Origin: Sulfuricurvum sp. PD_MW2
GTDB lineage: Bacteria; Campylobacterota; Campylobacteria; Campylobacterales; Sulfurimonadaceae
Direction of reading: 5' to 3'
Assembly (NCBI RefSeq): GCF_002633015.1
Contig: NZ_NSIU01000007.1
Coordinates: 1-64,000, forward strand
DNA: 64,000 bases
The notes under the pieces were generated by a model, which saw nothing but the letters and a program-made list of their open reading frames with translations, was not told the origin of the DNA and searched no databases. Numbering within the stretch: the first letter of the stretch is position 1; each line of letters starts with the position of its first letter. Shown here one piece after another: positions 29,693 through 38,052 of the stretch. The translations under genes were made by a program, and so were the position numbers.

Positions 29693-30856
29693 ATGCTCTT
29701 TAGCGCACCTCTCAAAACCAATTCCAAAAAAATCATGTTGTTAGGCTCCGGCGAACTCGGTAAAGAAGTAGCGATCGAGGCACAGCGTCTCGGTATGGAA
29801 GTGATTGCAGTAGACCGTTATGCGCACGCTCCGGCACACTTGGTTGCGAACCGCTCGCATGTGGTCAATATGCAAGATAAAGAGGCGGTTCTTAAACTGA
29901 TCCGCAAAGAGAAACCCGATTTTATCCTTCCTGAGATCGAAGCGATCAGTATCGATGCGCTGTTTGCCGCAGAAGCGGAAGGATTTTGCGTGATCCCGAA
30001 CGCCGAAGCGGTGAATAAAACCATGAACCGAAAAAATATCCGCCGTTTTGCCGCCGAAGAGTTGGGGCTTAAAACAAGCCGTTATCATTTCGTGAGCACG
30101 TTCGAAGATATGTGTACCGCAGCTGAGGATGTCGGATTTCCGTGTGTGATCAAGCCGGTTATGAGCTCATCAGGGCATGGTCAAAGTATTGCCCGCAGTG
30201 CAGAAGATCTTCCTGCTTCATGGGAGATGGCGAAAGAAGCGCGCGGCGATGCGAGCGAGTTGATCGTCGAAGAGTTCATCCGTTTTGATTATGAGATCAC
30301 GTTGCTAACAGCACGCAATGGTGTCGAGACCGTATTTTGTGAGCCGATCGGACATATCCAAAAAGACGGTGATTATATTTTCAGCTGGCAGCCGATGGAG
30401 ATGTCGAAAAAAGCGCTCAAACGTTCCCAAAAGATTGCCAAAGCGATAACAGATGGTTTGGGCGGCAAAGGGTTGTTCGGTGTAGAATTGTTCGTGAGAG
30501 GCGATGAGGTCTATTTCAGCGAAGTGAGCCCAAGACCTCACGATACTGGGATGGTGACCCTTATCACCCAAAGCCAAAGCGAGTTTGCTCTTCACGTTCG
30601 TGCCGTACTTGGATTGCCGTTAGGCTTCACGTTTTACGGCGACGGAGCAAGTGCTGCATATAAATCAGGTGTCGAATCGCATGAACCGGTGATCGATGTT
30701 GCGGATGAGCTGTTTGATGAGAAAACGTTTGTACGTGTATTCGGTAAACCAGAAGCCCATATCGGACGTCGTATGGCGGTAGTACTCGTATTTGATAAAG
30801 TGAACAAAGCACTCAAAAAAGCAAAAAAATTGATTAAAAAAATCAAGGATGCATAA
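29693..30856 (+). CDS. purT: Formate-dependent phosphoribosylglycinamide formyltransferase PurT
   Basis: ATP-grasp enzyme that makes formyl-GAR from formate and ATP in purine synthesis. 387 aa from the ATG at 29693; the track start at 29675 is a TTG upstream of the AAGG ribosome site. The N-terminal [12 protein letters not shown], the ATP-grasp core around [16 protein letters not shown], and the metal-binding [22 protein letters not shown] block are clear. It uses formate directly. The following dehydrogenase gene starts 4 bp after it. Confidence 0.95.
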   Translation: MLFSAPLKTNSKKIMLLGSGELGKEVAIEAQRLGMEVIAVDRYAHAPAHLVANRSHVVNMQDKEAVLKLIRKEKPDFILPEIEAISIDALFAAEAEGFCVIPNAEAVNKTMNRKNIRRFAAEELGLKTSRYHFVSTFEDMCTAAEDVGFPCVIKPVMSSSGHGQSIARSAEDLPASWEMAKEARGDASELIVEEFIRFDYEITLLTARNGVETVFCEPIGHIQKDGDYIFSWQPMEMSKKALKRSQKIAKAITDGLGGKGLFGVELFVRGDEVYFSEVSPRPHDTGMVTLITQSQSEFALHVRAVLGLPLGFTFYGDGASAAYKSGVESHEPVIDVADELFDEKTFVRVFGKPEAHIGRRMAVVLVFDKVNKALKKAKKLIKKIKDA

Positions 30857-30860
30857 TCGG

Positions 30861-31790
30861 ATGAAGATTATAATCCTTGATGCACTAACGTATGGTGATA
30901 CTTCGTTAGTTGGTTTTGAAGCGCTGGGGGATGTAGCTGTTTATCAGACCACATCTGCTGATGAAACGATGGAACGTGTACGAGAAGCGGAAGTAATTGT
31001 TACCAACAAAGTGGTGATTAACGATGCCGTGATGGAAGTAGCACGGTCGCTCAAACTGATCTGTGTGGCGGCGACGGGAACCAACAATATCGATCACGAT
31101 GCCGCCGCGCTTCGGGGGATAACTGTCAAAAACGTTGCGGGATATTCGACGGATGCGGTAGTGCAACATACTTTCTCAATGCTCTTTTATCTAATGGGGC
31201 ATAGCCGTTATTACGATGAGTATGTCAAGAACGGTTCATGGCAAAAAGAAGCGGTATTTGCCCACATCGGTCCCTCGTTCAGTGAATTGCGCGGCAAAAC
31301 ATGGGGGATCATCGGACTGGGTGAGATCGGGAGAAATGTAGCACGAATTGCAACAGCATTTGGGGCTAACGTCTGGTATCACTCCACTTCGGGGAAAAAC
31401 GAGAACAGCGAGTATGAGAAAACAACGCTTAGCCGTTTGATCGAAAACAGCGATGTTATCTCTATCCATGCTCCGCTCAATCCATCAACAGAAAACCTGA
31501 TCTCCCACTCCGAATTGCTGCAGATGAAAGATGGTGCCGTATTGCTCAATCTTGGTCGGGGTGGGATCGTCGATGAGGATGCCCTGTCGGTTATCATCGA
31601 TGTGAAACCGATTTTTGTAGGGCTCGATGTTCTTACCAAAGAGCCGATGAAAACGCCTCATCCTCTTTTGGCTGTTAAACATCCGGAGCGTCTTTATATC
31701 ACTCCCCATATCGCATGGACATCCCGTGAAGCGCGGGAACGTTTGATTGTCGCGACGATCGAAAATATCAAAACATTTGTAATAGCGTAG
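30861..31790 (+). CDS. D-2-hydroxyacid dehydrogenase, NAD(P)-dependent
   Basis: 309 aa from the ATG at 30861. The Rossmann nucleotide motif GIIGLGEIGRNVARIA and the catalytic triad pattern of the family are present: Arg in LLNLGRGGIVDE, Glu in LDVLTKEP and His in TPHIAWTSREA. It could be a hydroxypyruvate, glyoxylate or lactate-type reductase; the sequence does not decide. It is only 4 bp after purT. The last 23 bp overlap the AEC transporter gene on the other strand. Confidence 0.85.
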   Translation: MKIIILDALTYGDTSLVGFEALGDVAVYQTTSADETMERVREAEVIVTNKVVINDAVMEVARSLKLICVAATGTNNIDHDAAALRGITVKNVAGYSTDAVVQHTFSMLFYLMGHSRYYDEYVKNGSWQKEAVFAHIGPSFSELRGKTWGIIGLGEIGRNVARIATAFGANVWYHSTSGKNENSEYEKTTLSRLIENSDVISIHAPLNPSTENLISHSELLQMKDGAVLLNLGRGGIVDEDALSVIIDVKPIFVGLDVLTKEPMKTPHPLLAVKHPERLYITPHIAWTSREARERLIVATIENIKTFVIA

Positions 31791-32673
31791 GCAAAAAGAA
31801 AGCAATCCCCAAAAACAGTGTCGAGGTCGTAAAGACTTCCACCGTCACGGTTCGCGGTGCACAGTTATAGAGGGATGCGAGGTTGACGTTCGCTACTGCC
31901 AGCGGGACGATCAGCTCCAAAAACAAAATCCCCTTCACCGCTCTATCCATCTCAATATTCTGCAACGTGATAAAAGCAATCAATGGGATGAGTAGAAATT
32001 TTGTTCCGTTGACCCATGCAGTGAGACGAAGATTGATCTCACGCAATTTAATCCCGTACAAATAGATCCCAAACAATACCAACTGCATGGTCATCGAAGC
32101 ATACGCCCCCATCATCAACGTTTTATCGACGGCCGGGCTGGGCTGATAGCCGATGAGGTTGAGGGCGATGGCGACCATCGCTGCCCAAAGAACAGGAAGT
32201 TTGAGAATATTCATGAGCGAATCACGTGCACTAAATTCACCACGTGAATAATAAAAGACCCCAATGGTATAAACGACAAATACGTTCACGAGATTGATAA
32301 GGGTGAGATAGGGGACGCTCATCTCTCCAAACAGTGCGATTCCTAACGGGATACCGAGATTGCCCGTATTGCCGATAAGTGCGGCAACGGTCGCGATAGA
32401 GCGCTCTTTGGTATCGTGAAATAGCAGTTTTGCTAAGGGGATCATCAATAGAAGGGATAAAAGCGAAATACCCAGATACAAAGCGGGAGCAAAGAGAAGC
32501 TCAGTATCGATAGGACGTTTCAGCAATCCCCAAAAGGTAAGAAATATTTGTAAAAAATAGACACTCAGCAACGTTATGGTTCGGTCGTCAATTTTTTCTT
32601 TGAATGACCATTTGGCTCCATATCCGACAGCGATAAAAAGGTAGATACCCATGATAGAAAAAAGAGTTTGCAT
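31768..32673 (-). CDS. AEC-family transporter
   Basis: 301 aa with about ten membrane helices in two halves, as in auxin efflux carrier-type permeases. Features of the family include the IGNTGNLGIPLGIALFG segment after helix four and the repeat of this motif style in the second half. Such bacterial proteins export or exchange small carboxylates or amino acids, but no substrate can be assigned. It converges with the dehydrogenase gene, and the two coding ends overlap by 23 bp. Confidence 0.85.
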   Translation of the reverse strand: MQTLFSIMGIYLFIAVGYGAKWSFKEKIDDRTITLLSVYFLQIFLTFWGLLKRPIDTELLFAPALYLGISLLSLLLMIPLAKLLFHDTKERSIATVAALIGNTGNLGIPLGIALFGEMSVPYLTLINLVNVFVVYTIGVFYYSRGEFSARDSLMNILKLPVLWAAMVAIALNLIGYQPSPAVDKTLMMGAYASMTMQLVLFGIYLYGIKLREINLRLTAWVNGTKFLLIPLIAFITLQNIEMDRAVKGILFLELIVPLAVANVNLASLYNCAPRTVTVEVFTTSTLFLGIAFFLPTLLQMF

Positions 32674-32804
32674 ATAGTCACTTGGATGTTAGAGTCAATA
32701 AAAAAGGAATTGTAACATGATCAATGCAGGAATTCGATTTAATATGTTATAATCAAAAACAACTATAATTGATGGTTGTATCTTGTTGAAAAAAGGATAT
32801 GAAG

Positions 32805-33338
32805 ATGATAAAGTATGCACTCGTAGCGGGATTATTGACAAGTTCATTGATGGCTGCAGGACCGTATGTCGGTCTTGATATGGGTCGAGTTGATGTTGAT
32901 TATAAGGCGGCAGGGACGTCCAGTAGTGTAGACGATACCGGCGTGACCTTAAAAGGGGGATATTATTTCAACCAAAATAACCGTGTTTATGCATTTTATC
33001 AATACGTTGATCCAAATGTTGATAATGCTTCTTTCAAGCAATACGGTGTCGGTTATGATTATTTGATCGGTGAGGGGCCGCTAAAGCCGTTTGTGGGTGT
33101 CATGATCGGGCGAGCTAACAGCAAAGTCAATAACATACACGATAATTTTGACATTAGCGGAACGCTTGTCGGAGTACAAGGGGGTGTGAGTTATTCATTT
33201 AACTCCAATGTATCAATTGAAGCAGGATATAGATACATCGATTATACCGGTGCAGATGCCTATGAAAGTGTTGATGGTGTCAATGTAGAAGCGACATCGG
33301 CACAAAATTGGTTTGCTGGATTGAACTTTAAATTTTAA
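32805..33338 (+). CDS. Small outer-membrane beta-barrel protein (OmpA-like barrel)
   Basis: 177 aa from the ATG at 32805, which has AAGG at 8 bp; the alternative ATG at 32799 is too close to that site. A signal peptide ending at LMAAG is followed by an eight-stranded barrel pattern: GLDMGRVDVDYK, GGYYFNQNNRVYAFYQYV, YGVGYDYLIG, PFVGVMIG and so on, ending in GLNFKF with the terminal Phe. This is the outer-membrane protein beta-barrel class; no enzymatic motifs are present. Confidence 0.8.
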   Translation: MIKYALVAGLLTSSLMAAGPYVGLDMGRVDVDYKAAGTSSSVDDTGVTLKGGYYFNQNNRVYAFYQYVDPNVDNASFKQYGVGYDYLIGEGPLKPFVGVMIGRANSKVNNIHDNFDISGTLVGVQGGVSYSFNSNVSIEAGYRYIDYTGADAYESVDGVNVEATSAQNWFAGLNFKF

Positions 33339-33350
33339 CTACAACTTCTC

Positions 33351-33371
33351 GGGTTCCTCACTTAGGAACCC
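33351..33371 (+). terminator. Hairpin after the outer-membrane barrel gene
   Basis: GGGTTCC-TCACTTA-GGAACCC is a perfect 7-bp stem starting 12 bp after the stop codon. The T tract that follows is poor, so termination may be weak. Confidence 0.5.
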
Positions 33372-33486
33372 TCTATGCATATCTGTCTTTGATTATTCTC
33401 ACAATAAATAAAACTAACATATCCTTTTTAGTCGCCTAAGAGTGGGAATAAAGTACAATTGCTTTTAATGTAAAGGAGTTATGCGT

Positions 33487-35088
33487 ATGTCAAAAGTATT
33501 GATTATCGGTAGCGGTGGTGCCGGTTTGGTGAGCGCGTTATCGGCTCATGAATCGGGTGCCGAGGTGATTGTCGCTTCCAAAACGCTTCCGACCCGCTCG
33601 CAAACCTCGATGGCGCAAGGGGGGATGAATGCGGTATTGGATTCAAATGACAGCATCGAAAATCATATTGCTGACACCCTAAAATCTTCCGCAGGTCTGG
33701 GAGATGAAGATCAAATCAGAGTGATGTGCGAAAAAGCCGAAGATGCCATACGGTGGTGTAACCGTATCGGACTTCCCTTCAGCCGTGATGAAAACGGAGA
33801 GATTGCCCGTCGTCGTCTGGGCGGAGCTTCGGCTCCCCGAGCGTGTTATGCGCAAGATTATACGGGACTCAAACTGCTTCACACGTTGTATGATCAATGT
33901 CTCAAAGCGGGGATAGTGTTTAAAAACGGGCGGTATCTGCTCAATCTGATTATGGATGATGAGACTAACCGTGTGTTAGGGGCTACATTTTTGGTGATCG
34001 AGAGCGGTGAAGTAGAAGAGATCCGTGCCGATACCGTGATTATGGCGACAGGCGGTTATGGTGCACTCTATGGCAAACATTCGACAAACTCGACGCAAGC
34101 AACCGGCGATGGGTTAGCCGCTGCAGTTCGTGCAGGGGCAAAGCTTGCCGATATGGAATTTATCCAGTTTCATCCTACCGCACTCAAAAACTCTTCGATT
34201 CTGATCTCTGAGAGTGCTCGGGGTGCGGGGGGATATTTGCTCAATGCGCAGTTAGAGCGATTTACCGATGAGCTGGCTCCACGCGATATCGTCGCACGCG
34301 CAATCCATGACGAGATGGCTGCAAGCGGAGCTGTTTATCTTGATATTCGCCATTTGGGTGAAGAATTTATTGCGCATGAACTCCCGCAAGAACGTAAGCT
34401 TGCACAGATCTATGAAGGGATCGATCCGGTGCATGAGCTGATCCCGATCAAACCCTCTGCCCATTACAGTATGGGAGGGATCGCAGTTAACGCTCAGTGC
34501 ATGAGTGCGGTGAATGGATTATTTGCCGTAGGTGAATGTGCAAATCACAAAACGCATGGAGCGAATCGTCTGGGAGGCAATTCGTTGCTCGAACTTGTAG
34601 TTTTTGGTCGGGAATGCGGTCGAAATGCGACGGAATACGGAGCAAAATATCCAGTGCCTATCGTTGAAAATTCACAATACACTAAAGATACCAATTTTAT
34701 TCGAGGGGTGATGTACTTCACCAACCAGATCGATTTTTACCAAAAACAGGAGATGTTAGCGAATATTTTCTATAACAACGTCGGTTTGGTGCGTGATGAC
34801 ATGGGGCTCAAAGCGGTTCTCGGAGCGATACGTCAGATGCAAAAGGAATTGCCGTTTATGGGACCGCGTGATAAATCCAAAGGATGCAATACCAATCTTG
34901 TCGAGTTTATCGAGTTTGGAAACAAAATTGAGTTAGCGGAGATGATTGTAGTGAGTGCTATCAGCCGCGTGGAGAGCAGGGGCGCTCATTATCGTATTGA
35001 TGCCCCGCAGCGAAATGACATGATGTTCGGTGGCCATACGATCACATGGAAAGAGGATGGAGTACTATGCGCCGATTTTATGAAATAA
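33487..35088 (+). CDS. Fumarate reductase / succinate dehydrogenase flavoprotein subunit
   Basis: 533 aa from the ATG at 33487, which has GGAG at a normal 8-bp distance; the ATG at 33481 is only 2 bp away. The FAD-binding N-terminus reads IIGSGGAGLVSALSA. The SDH/FRD family segments are SMAQGGMNA, FIQFHPTA, ISESARGAGGYLLN, the RDIVARAI capping helix and GANRLGGNSLLELVVFG. No Tat signal is present, so it faces the cytoplasm, unlike MfrA-type periplasmic reductases. It interconverts fumarate and succinate with the iron-sulfur partner downstream; direction is not readable. Confidence 0.88.
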   Translation: MSKVLIIGSGGAGLVSALSAHESGAEVIVASKTLPTRSQTSMAQGGMNAVLDSNDSIENHIADTLKSSAGLGDEDQIRVMCEKAEDAIRWCNRIGLPFSRDENGEIARRRLGGASAPRACYAQDYTGLKLLHTLYDQCLKAGIVFKNGRYLLNLIMDDETNRVLGATFLVIESGEVEEIRADTVIMATGGYGALYGKHSTNSTQATGDGLAAAVRAGAKLADMEFIQFHPTALKNSSILISESARGAGGYLLNAQLERFTDELAPRDIVARAIHDEMAASGAVYLDIRHLGEEFIAHELPQERKLAQIYEGIDPVHELIPIKPSAHYSMGGIAVNAQCMSAVNGLFAVGECANHKTHGANRLGGNSLLELVVFGRECGRNATEYGAKYPVPIVENSQYTKDTNFIRGVMYFTNQIDFYQKQEMLANIFYNNVGLVRDDMGLKAVLGAIRQMQKELPFMGPRDKSKGCNTNLVEFIEFGNKIELAEMIVVSAISRVESRGAHYRIDAPQRNDMMFGGHTITWKEDGVLCADFMK

Positions 35089-35195
35089 AATGCACGGGTG
35101 ATGATAAAGCGTGGGAAGAGGATTCAGAGCACGAAGGCTGCTGTGAAGACCCTTATGATGATGACGAAGAGTATGAGAAAGAGTGGTGTGATTAA
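35067..35195 (+). CDS. Acidic Cys-containing microprotein between the Frd/Sdh-like subunits
   Basis: 42 codons, too short for the ORF track. ATG at 35067 overlaps the 3' end of the flavoprotein by 22 bp, and its stop overlaps the iron-sulfur subunit start by 1 bp (TAATG), so both junctions look translationally coupled. The product starts MRRFYEIKCTGDD and is dominated by Asp/Glu, with four Cys (one at 9, a CC pair near 25, one near the end). No known subunit matches. It could be an assembly factor or a metal-binding accessory, or a mere overlap. Only comparison across genomes can decide. Confidence 0.5.
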   Translation: MRRFYEIKCTGDDKAWEEDSEHEGCCEDPYDDDEEYEKEWCD

Positions 35196-35902
35196 TGAAT
35201 ATTTCAATACAGCGTTCGCAAAACAATGAATACCAAACCTATAACGTCGAGTTAGAGAACGTTACGTTATTAACCATTATCAATCACATCAAAACAAAAA
35301 TGGATCCGACTCTGACCTATTCACATGGATGCCGAAGTGGTGTATGCGGCAGCTGCGCTGTTCGTGTGAATGGTCGTGAACAACTGATGTGTGAGTATAA
35401 ACCTTCCGATGGTGATACGATTGAGCCGATTCGTAATGCCCGAGTGATTCGTGATTTGATAGTCGATAGCTCAATGGTGGATAGCTGTAACGCAACTGCA
35501 ATAGCGTGGAGCGAATCAACAAAAGAAGAGGGTGTTAGTAATCATGAGATGGAACGGATTGAGACGCAGAGCGATTGTATTTTGTGTACATCGTGTTATA
35601 GTGCATGTCCGGTCTATAGTGTAAACCCTCAGTTTATCGGTCCGTTTGCGTTGACGCGGGTATGGCGGTATGTGAACGATCCTCGCGAACAGGAATCATC
35701 AAGTAAAATGGCTGCGATCCAAACCAACGGCATTTGGGATTGTACCCTTTGCGGTGAGTGTGTTCCGGTTTGTCCGCAGGGGATTGCTCCGAAACAGGAT
35801 ATTTTAATGTTGCGAACAAAAAGTGTCATGATGGGATACAGCGATCCGAATGCTGCAGCTGCTTTTGGAGGCGGTTTAGACTTTGGAGCTCCGATCTTTT
35901 AA
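35195..35902 (+). CDS. Fumarate reductase / succinate dehydrogenase iron-sulfur subunit
   Basis: 235 aa. The N-terminal ferredoxin fold binds a [2Fe-2S] cluster (CRSGVCGSCAVRVNG, then C in EQLMCEYKP). The C-terminal domain holds two further cysteine motifs, CILCTSCYSACPV and CTLCGECVPVCPQGI, for the [3Fe-4S] and [4Fe-4S] clusters. It passes electrons between the flavoprotein and the quinone side. No membrane anchor (subunit C, D or the CCG-type E) follows here; the next gene is yajQ. Confidence 0.9.
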   Translation: MNISIQRSQNNEYQTYNVELENVTLLTIINHIKTKMDPTLTYSHGCRSGVCGSCAVRVNGREQLMCEYKPSDGDTIEPIRNARVIRDLIVDSSMVDSCNATAIAWSESTKEEGVSNHEMERIETQSDCILCTSCYSACPVYSVNPQFIGPFALTRVWRYVNDPREQESSSKMAAIQTNGIWDCTLCGECVPVCPQGIAPKQDILMLRTKSVMMGYSDPNAAAAFGGGLDFGAPIF

Positions 35903-35963
35903 AACATTAAGGTGTTGTTGTGTTATACTAACTGTTATAAAAAAATAATTTTTAGGACGTGGT

Positions 35964-36461
35964 ATGGCATCTGAACACTCTCTCGATATTTCTGCAAAAA
36001 TTGATCTCCAAGCATTTAAAGATGCGATTGCTCAAGCTGAAAAAGAGGTAATCGGACGCTACGATTTCAAAGGGATTACCTATGAAATCAACTATCGTGA
36101 AAAAGAGAAACAGCTCATCCTTTTGGCTTCAAGTGATAACAAACTCGATGCTCTCAAAGATATCGTCGTTGCAAAATTAATCAAACGCGGACTCTCCTCC
36201 AAAGCGCTAAACGAACTTAAAACCGAAGATGCAAGCGGCGGAACCCGTAAAGCCACGTATAAAATCGTCGATACCATCGATGCCAAAGAGGCAAAGAAAA
36301 TTGTAGCCGAAATCAAAAACCTCAAAACCAAAGCAACAGCTCAAATTGAGGGGGAACACATTCGCGTGAAATCAAAACAAATCGACGAACTCCAAAAAAT
36401 CATGGGGGCGATCAAAGCGATGGAGTGGGAAGCTCCATTGGTCTTTGATAATTTCCGATGA
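35964..36461 (+). CDS. yajQ: YajQ family nucleotide-binding protein
   Basis: 165 aa, the normal family length, with the typical opening SEHSLDISAKIDLQAFKDAIAQAEKEV and the GRYDFKG segment. The conserved end IMGAIKAMEWEAPLVFDNFR completes it. Family members bind cyclic-di-GMP and act on transcription in Xanthomonas; here the following HD-GYP gene would be able to change the level of the same molecule. The next gene's start at 36472 is 10 bp past the stop. Confidence 0.9.
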   Translation: MASEHSLDISAKIDLQAFKDAIAQAEKEVIGRYDFKGITYEINYREKEKQLILLASSDNKLDALKDIVVAKLIKRGLSSKALNELKTEDASGGTRKATYKIVDTIDAKEAKKIVAEIKNLKTKATAQIEGEHIRVKSKQIDELQKIMGAIKAMEWEAPLVFDNFR

Positions 36462-36471
36462 AAGCGGACGC

Positions 36472-37425
36472 ATGAAGGCAAAAAAATATAAGCGGATTGA
36501 TAAGCGGCTCATTACAGAGGGGTCTCAAATCGATTTTAACCTTTTTTTGCCCGATGAAACCAAAACGGCAATGAGTCTCTTTTTGCAGAGTGATACGGCT
36601 GTTGATGGGACAGCAAAAGTCAAACTGCGCGAAATCGAAGGGCTTTACATCAGCGAAGAAGATGAAGCGTTGTACCAAGAGTACGTTACACGGCATCTTC
36701 AAAGTATTGCCAGAAACAGTGATATTCCTACCGATCAAAAAGCAAAAATTGTCTACGAAAAGGCGACAGAGACGATTGATGCGATGTTTAAAAATCCTGA
36801 ATCGCTTGAAAATGTGAAGAGCGCACAGGATATTGTTCACAGCACCTTGGAGATGATCCTGAACGATGACAGTGCTGTTGAGTCGTTGATGAAGATTACC
36901 GCGCATGACTACTATACTCATACCCACTCCCTAAACGTCAGTATTTATACCCTTAGTCTAGGGGCTTTTTTGGGGATTGCCGGAAAAGATCTGGAAACTC
37001 TTGGGATGGCAGCCGTATTGCATGATTTAGGGAAGAGCAAAATCGATTACGAGATTATTAATAAAAACGGCAAACTCACAAATGAAGAGTTTGAACAAAT
37101 GAAGCTCCATCCTACTTTCGGACATGAAATCGCATTGCATCTGGGCATTGATGATGAGAGGGTACTCAGCGGTATTCGCCATCACCATGAAAAGATTCGA
37201 GGGGGAGGATATCCTGATAACCTTCAAGGAGATCAAATCAGCTATTTTGCCCGTATTATCGGTGTGTGCGATGTTTTTGATGCGCTCTCAACGAAGCGCT
37301 CCTATAAAGATCCTATGAGCTCATTTGAATCGCTTTTGTTGATGAAACAGCAGATGTCCGAGCATTTGGATATGGATATTGTCAATGCGTTTATTAAGAT
37401 GTTACACAAACAAGGAAAATCATGA
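36472..37425 (+). CDS. HD-GYP domain cyclic-di-GMP phosphodiesterase
   Basis: 317 aa from the ATG at 36472; the track ORF starts 27 bp earlier, inside yajQ. The N-terminal 130 residues form an unrecognised sensor-like region. The HD-GYP domain follows, with the HDLGKSKID metal site, HHEKIRGGGYPDNL and the C-terminal DVFDALSTKRSYKDPM helix. It should hydrolyse cyclic-di-GMP. It lies between yajQ and an HTH gene that overlaps it by 4 bp, a compact nucleotide-signalling cluster. Confidence 0.9.
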   Translation: MKAKKYKRIDKRLITEGSQIDFNLFLPDETKTAMSLFLQSDTAVDGTAKVKLREIEGLYISEEDEALYQEYVTRHLQSIARNSDIPTDQKAKIVYEKATETIDAMFKNPESLENVKSAQDIVHSTLEMILNDDSAVESLMKITAHDYYTHTHSLNVSIYTLSLGAFLGIAGKDLETLGMAAVLHDLGKSKIDYEIINKNGKLTNEEFEQMKLHPTFGHEIALHLGIDDERVLSGIRHHHEKIRGGGYPDNLQGDQISYFARIIGVCDVFDALSTKRSYKDPMSSFESLLLMKQQMSEHLDMDIVNAFIKMLHKQGKS

Positions 37426-38048
37426 AAAAGATGACGATTGCGGATGCTGCAGAGTATTTCAATGTCTCTAAAGAGGCTATTCATAACCGTATCCGACGGG
37501 GCAGTTTGGATTGTATTGTCGATAACGGTGTTAAATATGTCGCGGTAGCATCGGCAAAAGGAAATAACGATTCAACTAACATCGCAAACGATAACCGCTA
37601 TACGCACTACATCGAACAAGAGAACGAACGGCTTCGCGAAAAAGTGGATGTGCTCGAAAAAGAGACGACCCGATTGCGTGATCAGCGAGAACAGATGCTC
37701 ATTGATGAGCGGATAAAAGTGGAGCAAATCTATAAAGAGCGCGATGCACAGTTGCGAAGCGTACTGCATGTTGTGGCGACAAAATTCCTTTCTCATGTGA
37801 ATACGGAAACCGTGATGGAAGAGGCCAATGCGATAGATGCTATCAATGCGGATGTTGTAGAGGGGACGATTGATGAGTGGGTAGCTTTGAAGTCGTTTCT
37901 AAAACTCAAGCGCTACAGTGACAAAGAGAGAAAAAAGATCAAGAACCGTTTTGAAGCGATAGCGGATCAAGACACCCGCCTGCATCTCCGTAACGGGAAA
38001 ATTTATTTGAACCCCTCCGAATACGATTATTCGGATTTACTGCGATAG
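37422..38048 (+). CDS. Helix-turn-helix protein with coiled coil
   Basis: 208 aa. The first 40 residues look like a MerR/excisionase-type winged helix (TIADAAEYFNVSKEAIHNRIRRG), followed by a long heptad-rich segment (about 63-115, KVDVLEKETTRLRDQREQM) and a C-terminal helical domain with LKRYSDKERKKIKNRF. It may bind DNA and dimerise through the coil. It overlaps the HD-GYP gene by 4 bp, so the two probably act together. No family name is certain. Confidence 0.6.
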   Translation: MKKMTIADAAEYFNVSKEAIHNRIRRGSLDCIVDNGVKYVAVASAKGNNDSTNIANDNRYTHYIEQENERLREKVDVLEKETTRLRDQREQMLIDERIKVEQIYKERDAQLRSVLHVVATKFLSHVNTETVMEEANAIDAINADVVEGTIDEWVALKSFLKLKRYSDKERKKIKNRFEAIADQDTRLHLRNGKIYLNPSEYDYSDLLR

Positions 38049-38052
38049 GGGA

